DNA from: Campylorhamphus procurvoides
Lineage: Eukaryota; Chordata; Aves; Passeriformes; Dendrocolaptidae
Direction of reading: 5' to 3'
DNA: 64,000 nucleotides
NCBI GenBank assembly: GCA_013396655.1
Contig: WBMV01004464.1
Span: 186,001-250,000 of the forward strand
Each line of letters begins with the position of its first letter. The first letter of the stretch is position 1. This document shows, piece after piece, positions 25,443 to 36,400 of the stretch. Both the position numbers and the translations under genes were made by a program. The notes under the pieces were generated by a model. The model searched no databases, was not told the origin of the DNA, and saw only the letters and a program-made list of their open reading frames with translations.

Positions 25443-25690
25443 AATAGAATCACAGAATGGTTTGAGTTGGAAGAGACCTTAAAGATTATCTAGTTCCAAC
25501 CTTCCCACCATGAGCAGGGACACTTTCCACTGGACCAGATTGCTCAAAGTCCTGTCCAACCTGGCCTTGGACAATTTCAGGGATGGGGCACCCACAACTT
25601 CTCTAGGCAACCCATCCCAGTGCCTCACCACCATCACACTAATTAATTTTTTACATAAAATACCAAGCTCCATCTCTCCTACAGGCAGGA
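25443..25690 (-). mobile_element. CR1 LINE 3' end, minus strand
   Basis: Begins at the left with AATAGAATCACAGAATGGTT, then TGAGTTGGAAGAGACCTTAA, GGACACTTTCCACTGGACCA and CCAACCTGGCCTTGGACAAT. A minus-strand frame (25479-25733) retains MVVRHWDGLPREVVGAPSL and KARLDRTLSNLVQWKVSLL, the C-terminal tail of CR1 ORF2. Similarity becomes weak after about 25660. Facing the plus-strand copy at 24838, it forms a tail-to-tail pair separated by about 430 bases of unique sequence. Confidence 0.9.
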
Positions 25691-28600
25691 AAGGCTTTAA
25701 ACTAAGTATTTTCTTAGAGCCTATAAGTGGCACCTATTTACGTGCTATTCAATATGGATGTGTGGGTGCATTTGTTACCAAACCCCAGTAATCAGATGTT
25801 AAAGGTGTGTGTTGCACAGAGCCCACTGGGGCTTTGCACAATGTTCTGAGCACTGAAAGCCTAATGAGATGCTGGTAACACCGTCCTCTGTTGTGCAATT
25901 TCACTGAAGAAATACCAGCTCTCTTTTCAATTTTTAAGAAAAGAAGTAAGAAAAAGAAGGATAAAAGGAATGATATGGATAACCTGTCATATATGGGGGG
26001 AAACGCACAGTAAGAGAGGCATGATAAACCATTTGCTTGAAAAGGAACATTTCAGCTGTAAGGAATTTTTTGGTGCTGTTTTTAAGCCCTAAGAACTATA
26101 ATCAGACACAAAAGTATGATTACATTGAGACATGCTGAAGGTAGATATTATTAAAACAATATTCACAAGGAATAGACACATGAGAACAAAAGAACTGGTA
26201 CAAAAGAGTCCCAAAGACAAAAACAACCCATGACCCCACCACTTGCAACACAGATATCAATACGTGGGAACCAAATCCCTTTGGCACATCAACACTACAC
26301 AGCCAGAAACTTGTGAAACTTGTTCCACATGTCCACAAATGCAGTGGAGGAGATACAGCCAGAGCACAGAACACAGAGAAACTACACTAAGGAAAAGTGA
26401 GGTTATGGACAGGGCACCAGCAAATTAAGCCAGGAAGAAATTAAATTGAGAGGAAGCAGGAATGGGCAGTTACAGATGACATTGCAGCTCCTGCTGTGAA
26501 CTCTCTGCCCCAAGAGGACTCTCAGCCTTCAGCAATTTTCTACCTGCAGGTTTCTCTGCTCCACTTCAAGAGTGGACACCCTGTACAGAACCAGAGAAGG
26601 GGCTCAGAGTCCAGCATGATGCTCCATTAAAAAAAAAGTAATCCAAATTATCTTGGAATGTAACAAGATCTCACAAACCCCTAGAGATGGAGGAAAGGAA
26701 GTTTACTCTATCTATACATTGGAAAAGCATTCCCAGTAATTGCTGCTGGTCCTCCATCAATGGCCCCTTTTCCCTGGCATCTCCCCACACAGGGAACTTG
26801 CTCTCCTCCCTCTGCAGACCAACCTCACACAAAGTGACACAATCACAGAGCACCAGTGCCAATGGCAAAAACAGAGTATTCAGACACAAGTAGCAGCAGA
26901 TGTCTTGTTTGCAAATTAGCACAATTTCCCAAGACAGCAGGAAAAAATGACCAATTTTGAGATTCTCAAAGTATTTCATTCCCCTCTCTGTTGATTCACT
27001 AATCTAAATCTTACACTACTTCCTTGGGGAAGGAAGGGGAACAAAGGAGACTAACTCCCTTTACTTCATCCATCATTTTAAGGATGCAAGACCATCCTTG
27101 ATGCCTATGACAAGGTCCACTAGGCTTTGCAGGCAGCTTTTTTAATTTGCCTTGCTAATAACATGAAGGGAAAAACACGACACTTGAGTTTCTCAGCCCT
27201 GCACCATATAGATTCATGTTATGGTGTCTGCATCCTTAGGGTAACCTAGCATATTATGCCACCCCTTGGCCAAATTTGGAGTTTTTCCATGCTCAGCAGA
27301 ACTGCTTTACAGCAGGGTTTGTTGTTCAAAGCCCCTCATGCTACCTGTGCTGTCCCTCTGATTGCAGGGGGTTTCTGTGAATGTCACAGTGGCATAAACA
27401 TCATGTGACAGTAGGTGGCTCAAGAAACAAGGCATTCCCAGAGCTGCAACAATCCAAAAGGAGCTGCTGACAATACTCCAACCATCCCTAGTCTGCCAAC
27501 CAGCTAGTTTTGCCCTGGAAAGCACCTGATCTTCCAGTTTGAGTATCTTTTCATCATGCCAGTGGCCCATGACCTTCAGCTCTACAAACAGCATCAGCCA
27601 GCCCGTCACAGCACATGCAGAGAGCTTTTGTTAAGAAGAAAAGCCATGGACCAGGGAAGTGCTTAAAGGGCATGTGTAGGCAGCCAGCAGTAGATAAGGA
27701 CTGTGTTTGCTCAGACATACAGAAATTCACGGTTGACTAAGCACAAAAAACCCATAACCTTATCATGCTTACATAGGCAAGTCTATAAATAATCCCAATG
27801 GATGGAACACATTGCTGACAACTTCCTTGTGGAAGTCAGAGCTGCAGTATCTACCAGACATGTTAATGCCCTCAGATTTTAAGGAGCTATTAGAGTCTCC
27901 AGGGATGTCAACAACTGCATTGCTCTTGTGGCATTTTCACATCTCAATAGCAGGGAAGCAGCTGCCTCTCCATGTACCTGTGTCTTCTTCCCTCCCAGGT
28001 GAACGGTACCAATGGTAAATCTGACAACCTGACAGAATTGTTGTGCAAGAGACGTGGTTCTCAAGTGCCTCTGGCTTTTTGCACAGAGCTACTCAAGGCT
28101 GGGACGTGCCCTGTGGTTGAGCTCAGGATATATGGCAGTGTAGCTGCAGCCACCGTGCCATTACAGGGGCTGAAGTCACAGAAACACCTTCAAGGGTCTT
28201 CCTGGACAACATTCCTAGGTAGGAGCAAAGGCTGTCAGAGAATACGTGGACAGACATCAGCCCTGCAAGGGAGAACCCCAGGAACCCTAATGGGACCTCA
28301 GCATTGCTTCCTGTCACTGCAGGCAGAGCCCGAACACGGGAAAGCTGCACATCTCATTAGGAACACAAACCTGTGGTAAGACACTACTCTGTCCAAGGAC
28401 ACATTTAAGCTAATGCATCTTCCACAGCTATCAGGGGCTTACACTCTTGACATAGAAAATACCTTCATAAAAGCAATGATCCCAAATGCACACTGCAAGT
28501 ATGAGCTCCCCGAAGATCCCAGACCATCCCTTTCATTAGGGATGGGGGGAAAAATCAAGTCCTGTTTGATCTGCAGTGGGAAGGGGAACAGAGCACGAAT

Positions 28601-31600
28601 GCCCTCATTCACCTGGTGTCCTTGCGATTAACAGGGGCTCCTCAGCTTCAGGACACCAAGAGTGAAAAGCTTTCGAAAGCCCCAGCCGACAGAGGATGAC
28701 GGGAGGGATTTGGGATGGAGGGAGCAAACCTTCCCCCAACCACAGCTTAACAGTACCATCTGGTGGAGAAAGCCAAATTTGCTCTGCTGCTTCAGGGATT
28801 CGAAGAAACACAGCGAAAGAAGACATATATGTTGACAAGACTGTCCAGGCTTATTTTCCCACAGAAACTGAATTTCCCACCCCATCTCAGCAGTGAAAAA
28901 CACCCTGAAAAACGTGTCCCACTACAAACCCAGCCACAGGGCCAGCAAAGAGGCCCTTGGTGTGGAGCATCCAGGAGCCTCCTCATCAACTGCTTCATTT
29001 ATTTTACCCCAAAATAAAATAAGCAGCAGCCTTCAAAAACTTGTCAGAAGGCAACCAGGCAGCTAACATCAACCGACACAGCACAAACAAGTGTCTCTTG
29101 GTGATACTCATCTCCAATTAAAGATATTTCATAACTGGGTGTAAAAAAAAAAGTGCCCCAATACTTGTACTAACAAAAGAATTATTTGGAGAAGCCCTGG
29201 TTGAAGAAGGAAATACAAAAAACTACAGAGCAAGAGGACTGAATGAATTCCTAAATCTGTATATATCTAACAGTTTTTAAGTGTTTAATTAGCGATCTTT
29301 CCAGAATCTGCAGACAAAACATTCATTTTTTACAATGTGAGGGTTTCATTACACTTAAGTAGCCTCATTATGCAGTTCCATCCTGGTGTTGAATCAATTA
29401 AGCATGGCAGCAATAAAGAAAAGTGGAACTAAAACTAATGTTCTAGTGGGAGCTAAATCACCAGGATTATTCAGAGTGAAACGCTGCTTAAAGAGATGCA
29501 GGCAAAGGTTATTTACACTGGCAAGCATTTCTGTGCTGTGCCACGTAACCTGGAGAGCCTGACCCACTGCTGTACCCTCCAAGAAACAGCAAATTAAGTC
29601 CCTAAATCACGGGAGGTGTTTGCACTCTCATAGCTAACTTAAAGCTCTGAGTAACTTTATTTTTATATTTATTATATAGATAGCTTATATAAATGTTTTA
29701 ATTTTATTTATCTGAGACAAAATTCTATCTAAATTAAAGCTCTGAAGGAAAGCCTCATTCAAAATCAGCAATATCTTAACAGAGACAAGGTATATAACTT
29801 CCACTTTCTATAAGTTGTGCAGTGAAAAATCACGCACAAGAGTCTTGGCGACTGCAAACCAGACACTGTTGACTTCTTCTCAACTGCAACAACTTACAGA
29901 CTCCTCCACAACTTGCCCTGGCCACTAATTAGTTTATTAAAGACTCCCTGCCAGTTGTGAACTCCTGAGATGATCGAAGTTGGAGCATTGGGGGTTTTTA
30001 ACATGTAATTAATTTTTCCATTTGCTGTTTTCTTCCCTCCTTGGCTCAGCTCACCCTACTCTGTCTTTGGATCAAGCTGAGCTCAGCTCAAGCATGGTGC
30101 CACAGCTATGCTGTTCTTAGCCCAGGGATTTCTCACCAGATGTTAATGGCGTTTATTAAGAGAAGTGATTGTGAACAGAATTGCTCTGAATTTCAGCCAA
30201 AAAAAGGCTTTCAGTTGCTCAGGCTCTTTGGATCTGCAGGAAAATCAAGGTTTGGATATTCTGAACAGAAAACTGCTGCCATTTGGAAATTCTGGGGGGA
30301 AGCAAGTTTTGGGAAAGAGTCACCTACTCTCCATCTTTGCAAAGGGCAAATCAGATTTTACCTCTGAGTCTTTGGCCCTGCGATGCTGTCGCTTACAGGG
30401 CAAAAAAGCTGTGAAGCAGCCAAACTCCATCCTCACGTTGTTGCTGTGATGTCCTGCTGAAATCAAAATACTCTTGCTTCCCACCACTTCTGGCCCAATA
30501 GAAGTAACTTTTGCACAGAGACATTTCTTTTGTGCAAGCTGCAAGTCAAAAGCTTAGTGCTCCCCCTCGAAAGACAATTTCATCAAAATATTTCCTTAGA
30601 TTAAGTAATTTTAATAGCATCCCTCTAGATACCATTTACATACCATTTGCCTGGAAACAGACCAGCTTCCAGTAGGAAAGCAGGCAGTCCTGACCCAGCG
30701 TCTCCCCAACCAGCCTGTGAAGACAGGAATGAAATTAATCCCTGGTTGACTTCCCAGAAGTTGCACAATTAGACAGAAAGTCACACCAACTCCTAAGCCA
30801 AAAATTTATCAAACTGGGGAATAAAAAACTACACCACTGCTTCACCTTTGTAGGTCAACAGGAATTTGGTCATTGCCCCAGGAGGGACCCAAGGTGTCAG
30901 GACAGGGTGAAGGGTAAATCTGGAGGTTGGAGGACACAGAGTCTGCAGCATCCTGCCAGGGTGGGATGCAAGGAGCCAAGGAATTGGGTAAGAAAACTGC
31001 CTGGCTTCTCTCACAGCATCACAGAGACGATACAGCCCTGCAGAGTGTTTCCATAGTAATGAATTGGCATTTTCAGCGTGGATGCAGTTGTGGTCAGTGC
31101 TGCCAGCACACACTGGAGTCAGGGTGTTTGAAAAGCCTCTTGCTTTCTCAGGTATCCAAAATTAAATTTTATAGCCCAGGCTTAGGCTCCCTTTTTCTCA
31201 CCCATTTTGGCTGCTCTTCATCTTTCCATCAGATGGGTCAGCAACAAACCTCGTGGCCACTTTCCTTTGTGTTAGGGTTGCTCCACCTAAGTCATCATCA
31301 GGCGAGGTTTGCAGATCCTGTCTCAGGAGGCTTCTTTTTTCTTCCCTGTCCTTTTTGTTGTTGTTCAGGCTCCAGGAAAGTATTTTTGTTTTCCAGTACC
31401 TCTCATGCTACATGGGAACATTCATAGCCTGAGACATCTGAAAAGATGTTGGAAAGGCAGAAGCTGTGCACTCTTGCTCATGAAAGGAGAACTGGAAAAA
31501 GTTTTTGCATTTGGCTCTGCCAGCAGCGTTGCTTCTGGACTTTTAGTGGTACAAAGCACCATGGTGATGCCTTCTAGAGGACATCCTACACAGAAGGGTG

Positions 31601-32020
31601 GAAACTGCTGTTGGGCATCCAGGGCTCAGGGCCCAGTGTGAGCAGAGAGCTGGGCAGTGAGCAAAGGAGCTGATCCAGCTGGGAGCTTTTCCCTTATGCT
31701 TCTCCCACCCTCTGCATATCTCCAAAAGATTTTGAGAAAGTGCAGGCCTGTGCACAAGCCTCTGCAAGCTGCTCCAGCCCCACAGCTCAGGCTAGAAGTT
31801 CATGGGCCTCCCCACCCGCCTGTCTTCTGGAGAAGACTGTCAAGAAAACAATCGCTCTCCAGACGTAGCATCCTGTGCCCTTCTCAGAGCAGCAGGGGAG
31901 CTCCAGTTCCTTTCTCTTTCTCAGAGGCATTTCTGCAACTTCTTCCACTGCCTTCCCAGCCTCATCCCTCATTCCCCAGCCAGCTTTTCCCTCCTGCTGT
32001 GGGCTCCAGGGAAGACTTTC
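25691..32020. other. Non-coding sequence, about 6.3 kb without identifiable repeats
   Basis: No transposon or gene was recognised. The longest frames (for example 30927-31427 plus, 166 codons, and 27972-28379 plus, 135 codons) have no domain I know and no convincing splice-bounded exon. One AT-rich stretch at 29250-29430 is listed separately as a candidate regulatory element. The strongly AT-rich block at about 29640-29720 is low complexity. Confidence 0.55.
29250..29430. promoter_or_regulatory. Candidate conserved regulatory element (TAAT-rich)
   Basis: Contains GTGTTTAATTAGCGATCTTT (homeodomain core TAATTA next to a CpG), then an A/T stretch, then GAATCAATTAAGCATGGC. It has no repeat signature. 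The composition resembles deeply conserved non-coding elements, but this is inferred from pattern only. Confidence 0.22.
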
Positions 32021-32475
32021 ACAGAATCATTAATGTTGGAAACGACCTTTAAGATCATCAAGTACAACTGTTAACCTAACACTGCCAAGTCCACCACTAA
32101 ACCATGTCTCTAAATGCCATGTCTGCCTAGTTTTTTTGATCATTTCCAAGGACAGTGACACCACCACTTCCTTGGGCAGACTGTTCCAATGCTTGACCTT
32201 CATTTCACTGGAAAAATGTTTCCTAACATCCGCTCTAAACCTCTCGATGCAACTTGAGGCCATTTCCTCTCATCCTGCCTCTTGTTACCTGGGAGAAGAG
32301 ACCAACCCCCACCTACAACCTCCATTCAGGTAGTTGTAGAGAGTGATAAGGACTTCCCTGAGCCTTCTTTTCTCCAGACTAAACACCCCCAGCTCCCTCA
32401 GCCTCTCCTTACAAGACTTGTGCTTCAGACACTTCATCAGCTGCATTGCCCCTTTTTTGCCACCCCATGGCACCC
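32021..32475 (-). mobile_element. CR1 LINE, 5'-truncated, minus strand
   Basis: Begins at the left with CAGAATCATTAATGTTGGAA, then ACGACCTTTAAGATCATCAA. The minus-strand frame at 32030-32263 reads through the ORF2 end: RFRADVRKHFSSEMKVKHWN, SLPKEVVVSLSLEMIKKTRQ, then GGLGSVRLTVVLDDLKGRFQ at the C-terminus. This ending (…LTVVLDDLKGRFQ) belongs to the CR1 subfamily whose DNA ends in AATGATTCTGTG. A second minus-strand frame (32285-32473) continues it after a frameshift with [17 protein letters not shown]. Confidence 0.92.
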
Positions 32476-33561
32476 CTACTCTGCTACTAGGGTCTTAGAA
32501 GGACAGGGGACACTTGCATTGGTTAATGAGAGAGAATCCACAGGTCTGTGCCAATGCCAAATCCCACACTGGTACAACACAGTCTGCTTCCAGCAAGTGG
32601 AGTTCACATTTTCAGCTCATGTCCATGGCCATTCCCTCCCTCCCATATCCCATAACAGAACTTGTCTGGTTCCTCCCTGGAGAAGCACTTTCCAGTTACT
32701 AGAACCCAACCACAGGCCAATGAATACTCGACACTGAGTTTTGCTGAGGACTCAGCCCCATGCAGCACTGGCAGATCTGCTGGGCTCAGGGCACATTGCA
32801 GCACTCAGGTCAAAGCAACCAAAACCTGGTTCAGGGAAGTGATTTGGAGGCTTCCTGAAGTCCTAGGGAGCCCCTGTGTGTTTATGCAGCTAAAGGAAGA
32901 ACAGCAGACAAGTCACTACACACAAAAAGGATTTTGACGTGCACTGCTGAGTTTCAGAATGGGACCCACCAGGGTCAAAAGGACTTACTAGTGTCCAGCA
33001 ACTGGTATTATTTTCACTCGAGGCAGCTCAGCAATGTCTTCTCTCTGTCATGCATGCTGCAGACTATCTCAAACATCTTCTCTGGCTCGCCACAAGGCAA
33101 AACTTAAAGCTTTCTATCATCTGCATTACTCCCCCTATTCCTACCTTCATTACTCTCAGAGATCAGACTTGTCAGACCAACCTGCAAACAAAGAGACCCC
33201 ATTTAGCCTCCCTTGGCACTAAATAGCCTGGGTTTGAGCATGATGAGCCCTGGACCCACCCCACTCCACCTGGGAAAACAAGTCACACCTGGCTCAAATG
33301 AAGCCGAGTCAAACCTTTTTACAGCGTTGTAAGAGTCTGTGAGGACCATCCAATAATAACACCCAAATGAAGGTTTGCTTCCACAAATCATGGTCCCAAC
33401 AAATTCTGTCCACTTCTTCTCAGTGTCCTCCATGATGAAAATGTGGGAAATGAAAATAGAAACACTTTTTGTCAAGTCCTGGTGGCTCTCAAAGCGCTTC
33501 TTTCATGAAAAAGTACCAAATACCCTGAGGCTGAAACTCACAACCTCTGTAATTGCTAGAG
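32476..33561. other. Non-coding sequence between two CR1 copies
   Basis: No feature recognised. Confidence 0.5.
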
Positions 33562-33696
33562 TCATAAAATCACAGAATAGTTTGGGTCAGAAGAGACCTT
33601 AAAGATCATCTCATTCTAAGCCCCTTGACAAGGGCAGGGACATCTTTCCCTAGACCAGGTTATTCAGAGTCCCATCCAGCCTGGCCTGGACCTGGC
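33562..33696 (-). mobile_element. CR1 LINE 3' end, minus strand
   Basis: AAAATCACAGAATAGTTTGG, then CAGAAGAGACCTTAAAGATC, GACATCTTTCCCTAGACCAG and CCCATCCAGCCTGGCCTGGA follow the antisense CR1 3' end. Similarity stops abruptly after CCTGGCCTGGA, exactly where the possible LTR begins. That may be the normal 5' truncation point, or the LTR element may have inserted into it. Confidence 0.88.
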
Positions 33697-34320
33697 ATGA
33701 ACCACTTGGGATTAATGTAAAGGACAATTTATGGTCAAGGGACAGAAGGAGACTTACTAGCCCCATGGGGAACCTTTGTGGACCCCTTCCATGGAGAATA
33801 AACACATCCTGCCTTCCTGACTCACAGCTACACTGTTAACATTTGGTGCCAAAGGGAATTACATTGTTGGTAGCGGAAAGGATCCTGAAGGCAAAAGACC
33901 TGCACAGTCTGAGAGAGGTCACTGCAGAGTGGCAGTGGTGGGGGCCAACCAGGCAGAGCAGGGCATGAGGGATGGATGAAGCAGTGGGATGTGGGAAGTC
34001 TGCAGGAAGGACTGGGTGTCTTGGGAGTGATGAAGGAAGTCACAATGATGCCTTGGGCTGTGATGAACATAAAGTTCCACTACCAACATGGATGTGTCCC
34101 AGAGCTCTGCCCTCAGGACCCCAACCCAGATGGCTTTGTGATGAAGAAAAATTGTTCCCTTGTTGCCCTGAGGTGTGTTATGTGCAGAGGTCCTGAGGGA
34201 CATAAACGCTCCAAAAGGGTCCAAATTCACACATTGGAAAGAATCCAAGCAGGGATCCTGAAGCCGGTAGCGGAGAGTAGGTGGCCAAGACCCAGAAAGA
34301 GGAAGATGCTCACCTGACTT
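33697..34320 (+). mobile_element. Possible endogenous retrovirus fragment: LTR end plus leader/gag-like region
   Basis: From 33697 the sequence has LTR-like organisation: a TG start next to the CR1 edge, an AATAAA polyadenylation signal at 33797-33802, and a CA end near 33840 (TTAACA). Two bases later comes TGGTGCC at 33844-33850, the usual beginning of a primer-binding site complementary to a tRNA CCA end. The rest of the site does not match a tRNA I can name. Downstream, one plus-strand frame from about 33860 to 34196 is open except for one stop, which would fit a decayed leader or gag segment, but no gag motif is identifiable. No second LTR, pol or env was seen. An unrelated unique sequence with coincidental motifs is a real alternative. 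Confidence 0.33.
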
Positions 34321-36054
34321 TGAGCCATAGCATGTCGTGGGGGCCTGTCTTTGCCAACCAGGGCCAGCAGCAGAAGTAGAGGCAGATCTGGACAGAGCAT
34401 TACACACCAGGAGAACTGGGATTGCCCTTCCCCCGTGCAGCCCAGTCCTGGAATAAGTGAATATCGAGTGGAAGAAACTCTGATCCCCAAACATGCATTG
34501 GCTTAAACACAAAGGAGAGACAGATCTTCAAATAATGTGAGATTGGGAGGCTCTGTAAAGTCCAAATACCACTTCCAGACCTGCATACAAGACTCTGAGC
34601 CATATACGCCCTCTCCCTTTTTACAGAGAAACCTGGGAATATTAATACCAAAAAATGAACCCACAAAATGCAGTTTTCCCTTCCCACCAGCAACTGTCTA
34701 TCCCAATGCACAGAAATACTCTCTGGCATGGAAACCCACTGGCAAGCCCATGTTCACACTGCTGTCCTCCAGAGCAGGAGGGACATATCCAAGCTGTTCA
34801 GCCCTGAGCCTGTGCCAGCTCCCAGGCCGTCTGCATTCACTGTCCAGGGACTGACAATTTAACAGCACAATTCAATTGCAAGGCCTGAGGACATTCCTTG
34901 GCTCTGCTCAACTCGCTGGTGTAGCTGCAGTTCCTCAGACCACTCCCTTCCTGCCTTTCATAGCCAAGGCCTCTTTGATGTATTTCCAGTGTAGGCTAGG
35001 TCATAAAACTGCTACACAGAGAGACCCTCACATGATCTCTGCTAAGGGAGGACTTCCCATACCCACCTTTGGCATGGGTGCTCATCATTATGTAAATAAA
35101 ATATTTGCTTTTAAGTCTTCTGCAAAAACAGCACGAGGCAACTCACCAGAAATCACTGAGTTGGTTTTGGATTACTTCTACCTGCTGTACTGGGACAGTA
35201 TGGGTTTTCCCCATGCACTTAATACTGCCCTGGCTATTCATTTCCACCAGCAGCTGGACATCTGCACAACCATCTGTGAACCAAGAACCGTGTCAGGTGT
35301 GCAGAAAAAATGCCTTTTCTGGCAGTGAAGGGGCTGGATGTGGCTCGGAGTGACTGCACAAAGCACTGCTGGCACAGCTGATGCACAGCAGGAGGTGGAG
35401 AAGCCAGGGCAGGAGACAAGAGCACAGCAAGCCAATACTGCTGACTGAAAGACAGGATTGCATGCAAAGATAAACCCCACCAGTGACTGCCGTGGTATTT
35501 GCAATCTCACCCTCTTACACTAACATGACAATGTCTATACAAACTGTCTATAGACATGCAGACACGCTCTGCATGGAGAACCTCTTGATGAAAACAAAAA
35601 AAACAAAAAAAGCATTCTCAAGAGGATGGTTATATTTGACCTAAGAGCACTGTGGGAACAAACATCAGCAGTACCACATACAGGTGTCAGTGCAAATTTT
35701 CTTCCTAAACAAGCAGTCTTTTGTTATTTAAAAACCCCTCTTGTTCTCAAGAACATTCCATCCCTGAATTCCCCACACAAAGGTTGGATCGGATGTCTAC
35801 TATTCATATATTTTTTCCCTCTTGGTTTCAATATTAGCTGAGGAGCATTATCGGCAGGAGTTAGAGCCGGAAATAGGAAATGAGATGGAAATTGTTAACA
35901 AGAGGGGAAAATAGCTCAAGAGGGTTGATCCTTCTAAGAACTGCTACCTTTTGCAGCATAGGATTATGTAACACTCCAACCAGAACCAATTTAGCAAAAT
36001 GAAAATTCAAGACATCTGTTGATTTTGATCATGCTGGTCAGACACCTCGTTATT
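34321..36054. other. Non-coding sequence, no gene recognised
   Basis: The minus-strand 197-codon frame (33919-34512) extends into this region from opposite the possible retroviral fragment; it has no recognisable domain. An A-rich simple tract with two A7-8 runs lies at about 35590-35612. Nothing else stands out. Confidence 0.5.
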
Positions 36055-36400
36055 TGCTGTTTTAGTGTGCTTTAGTAGTGCAGAATGTGCATTCAGTCCT
36101 TGTCCAAGAAGCTGACAGTTTAAGTGTGAAAGAAATTGAAGGTGGGTACACAACACACAATATGAAGTGGAAGAAGGAGGTAATAGGGGCCAGCAAGGTA
36201 AACTGTGGTCTTAGCAATATCTCTTGAAAGCTTTGCCCCTGGCTCTCCTGACCAAACAAAGACTTGTGCCAGATGTGGCACTGCACAGACAGCAGTCACA
36301 AAGCTAAAAAGCCAGTGGGATAGAGGCAGGATGTGGAAGATGGATACTCCAAGCCCAGCTCTGTCAACTGCAGTCCCAATGCAGCTTTAGTTCCAGCAGC
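36055..36400 (-). mobile_element. Ancient MIR-like amniote repeat
   Basis: In plus-strand order: CAGTCCTTGTCCAAGAAGCT, GACAGTTTAAGTGTGAAAGA, a GGTGGGTACACAACACACA stretch, CAGTCACAAAGCTAAAAAGC, and CAAGCCCAGCTCTGTCAACT. This is the block order of an old amniote SINE/LINE tail family ('agtccctgtcccaaagagcttacagtctaa…' to '…gtcacacagc…' to '…cccagctct…'), seen in reverse. Divergence is high, and the subfamily is not assignable by eye. Confidence 0.42.

Noticed and set aside
27972..28379. CCCTCCCAG|GTGAACGGTACC looked like an acceptor followed by a coding exon
   Set aside because: The encoded peptide is not recognisable and no matching donor or neighbouring exon supports it.
30927..31427. 166-codon plus-strand frame
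   Set aside because: Cys/Ser/Phe-rich peptide without recognisable family and no convincing splice sites at its borders.
33919..34512. Longest open frame in the window, 197 codons, minus strand
   Set aside because: No known domain, antisense to the possible retroviral fragment, and composition (Ser, Leu, His, Pro, Cys-rich) is typical of chance frames in stop-poor DNA.
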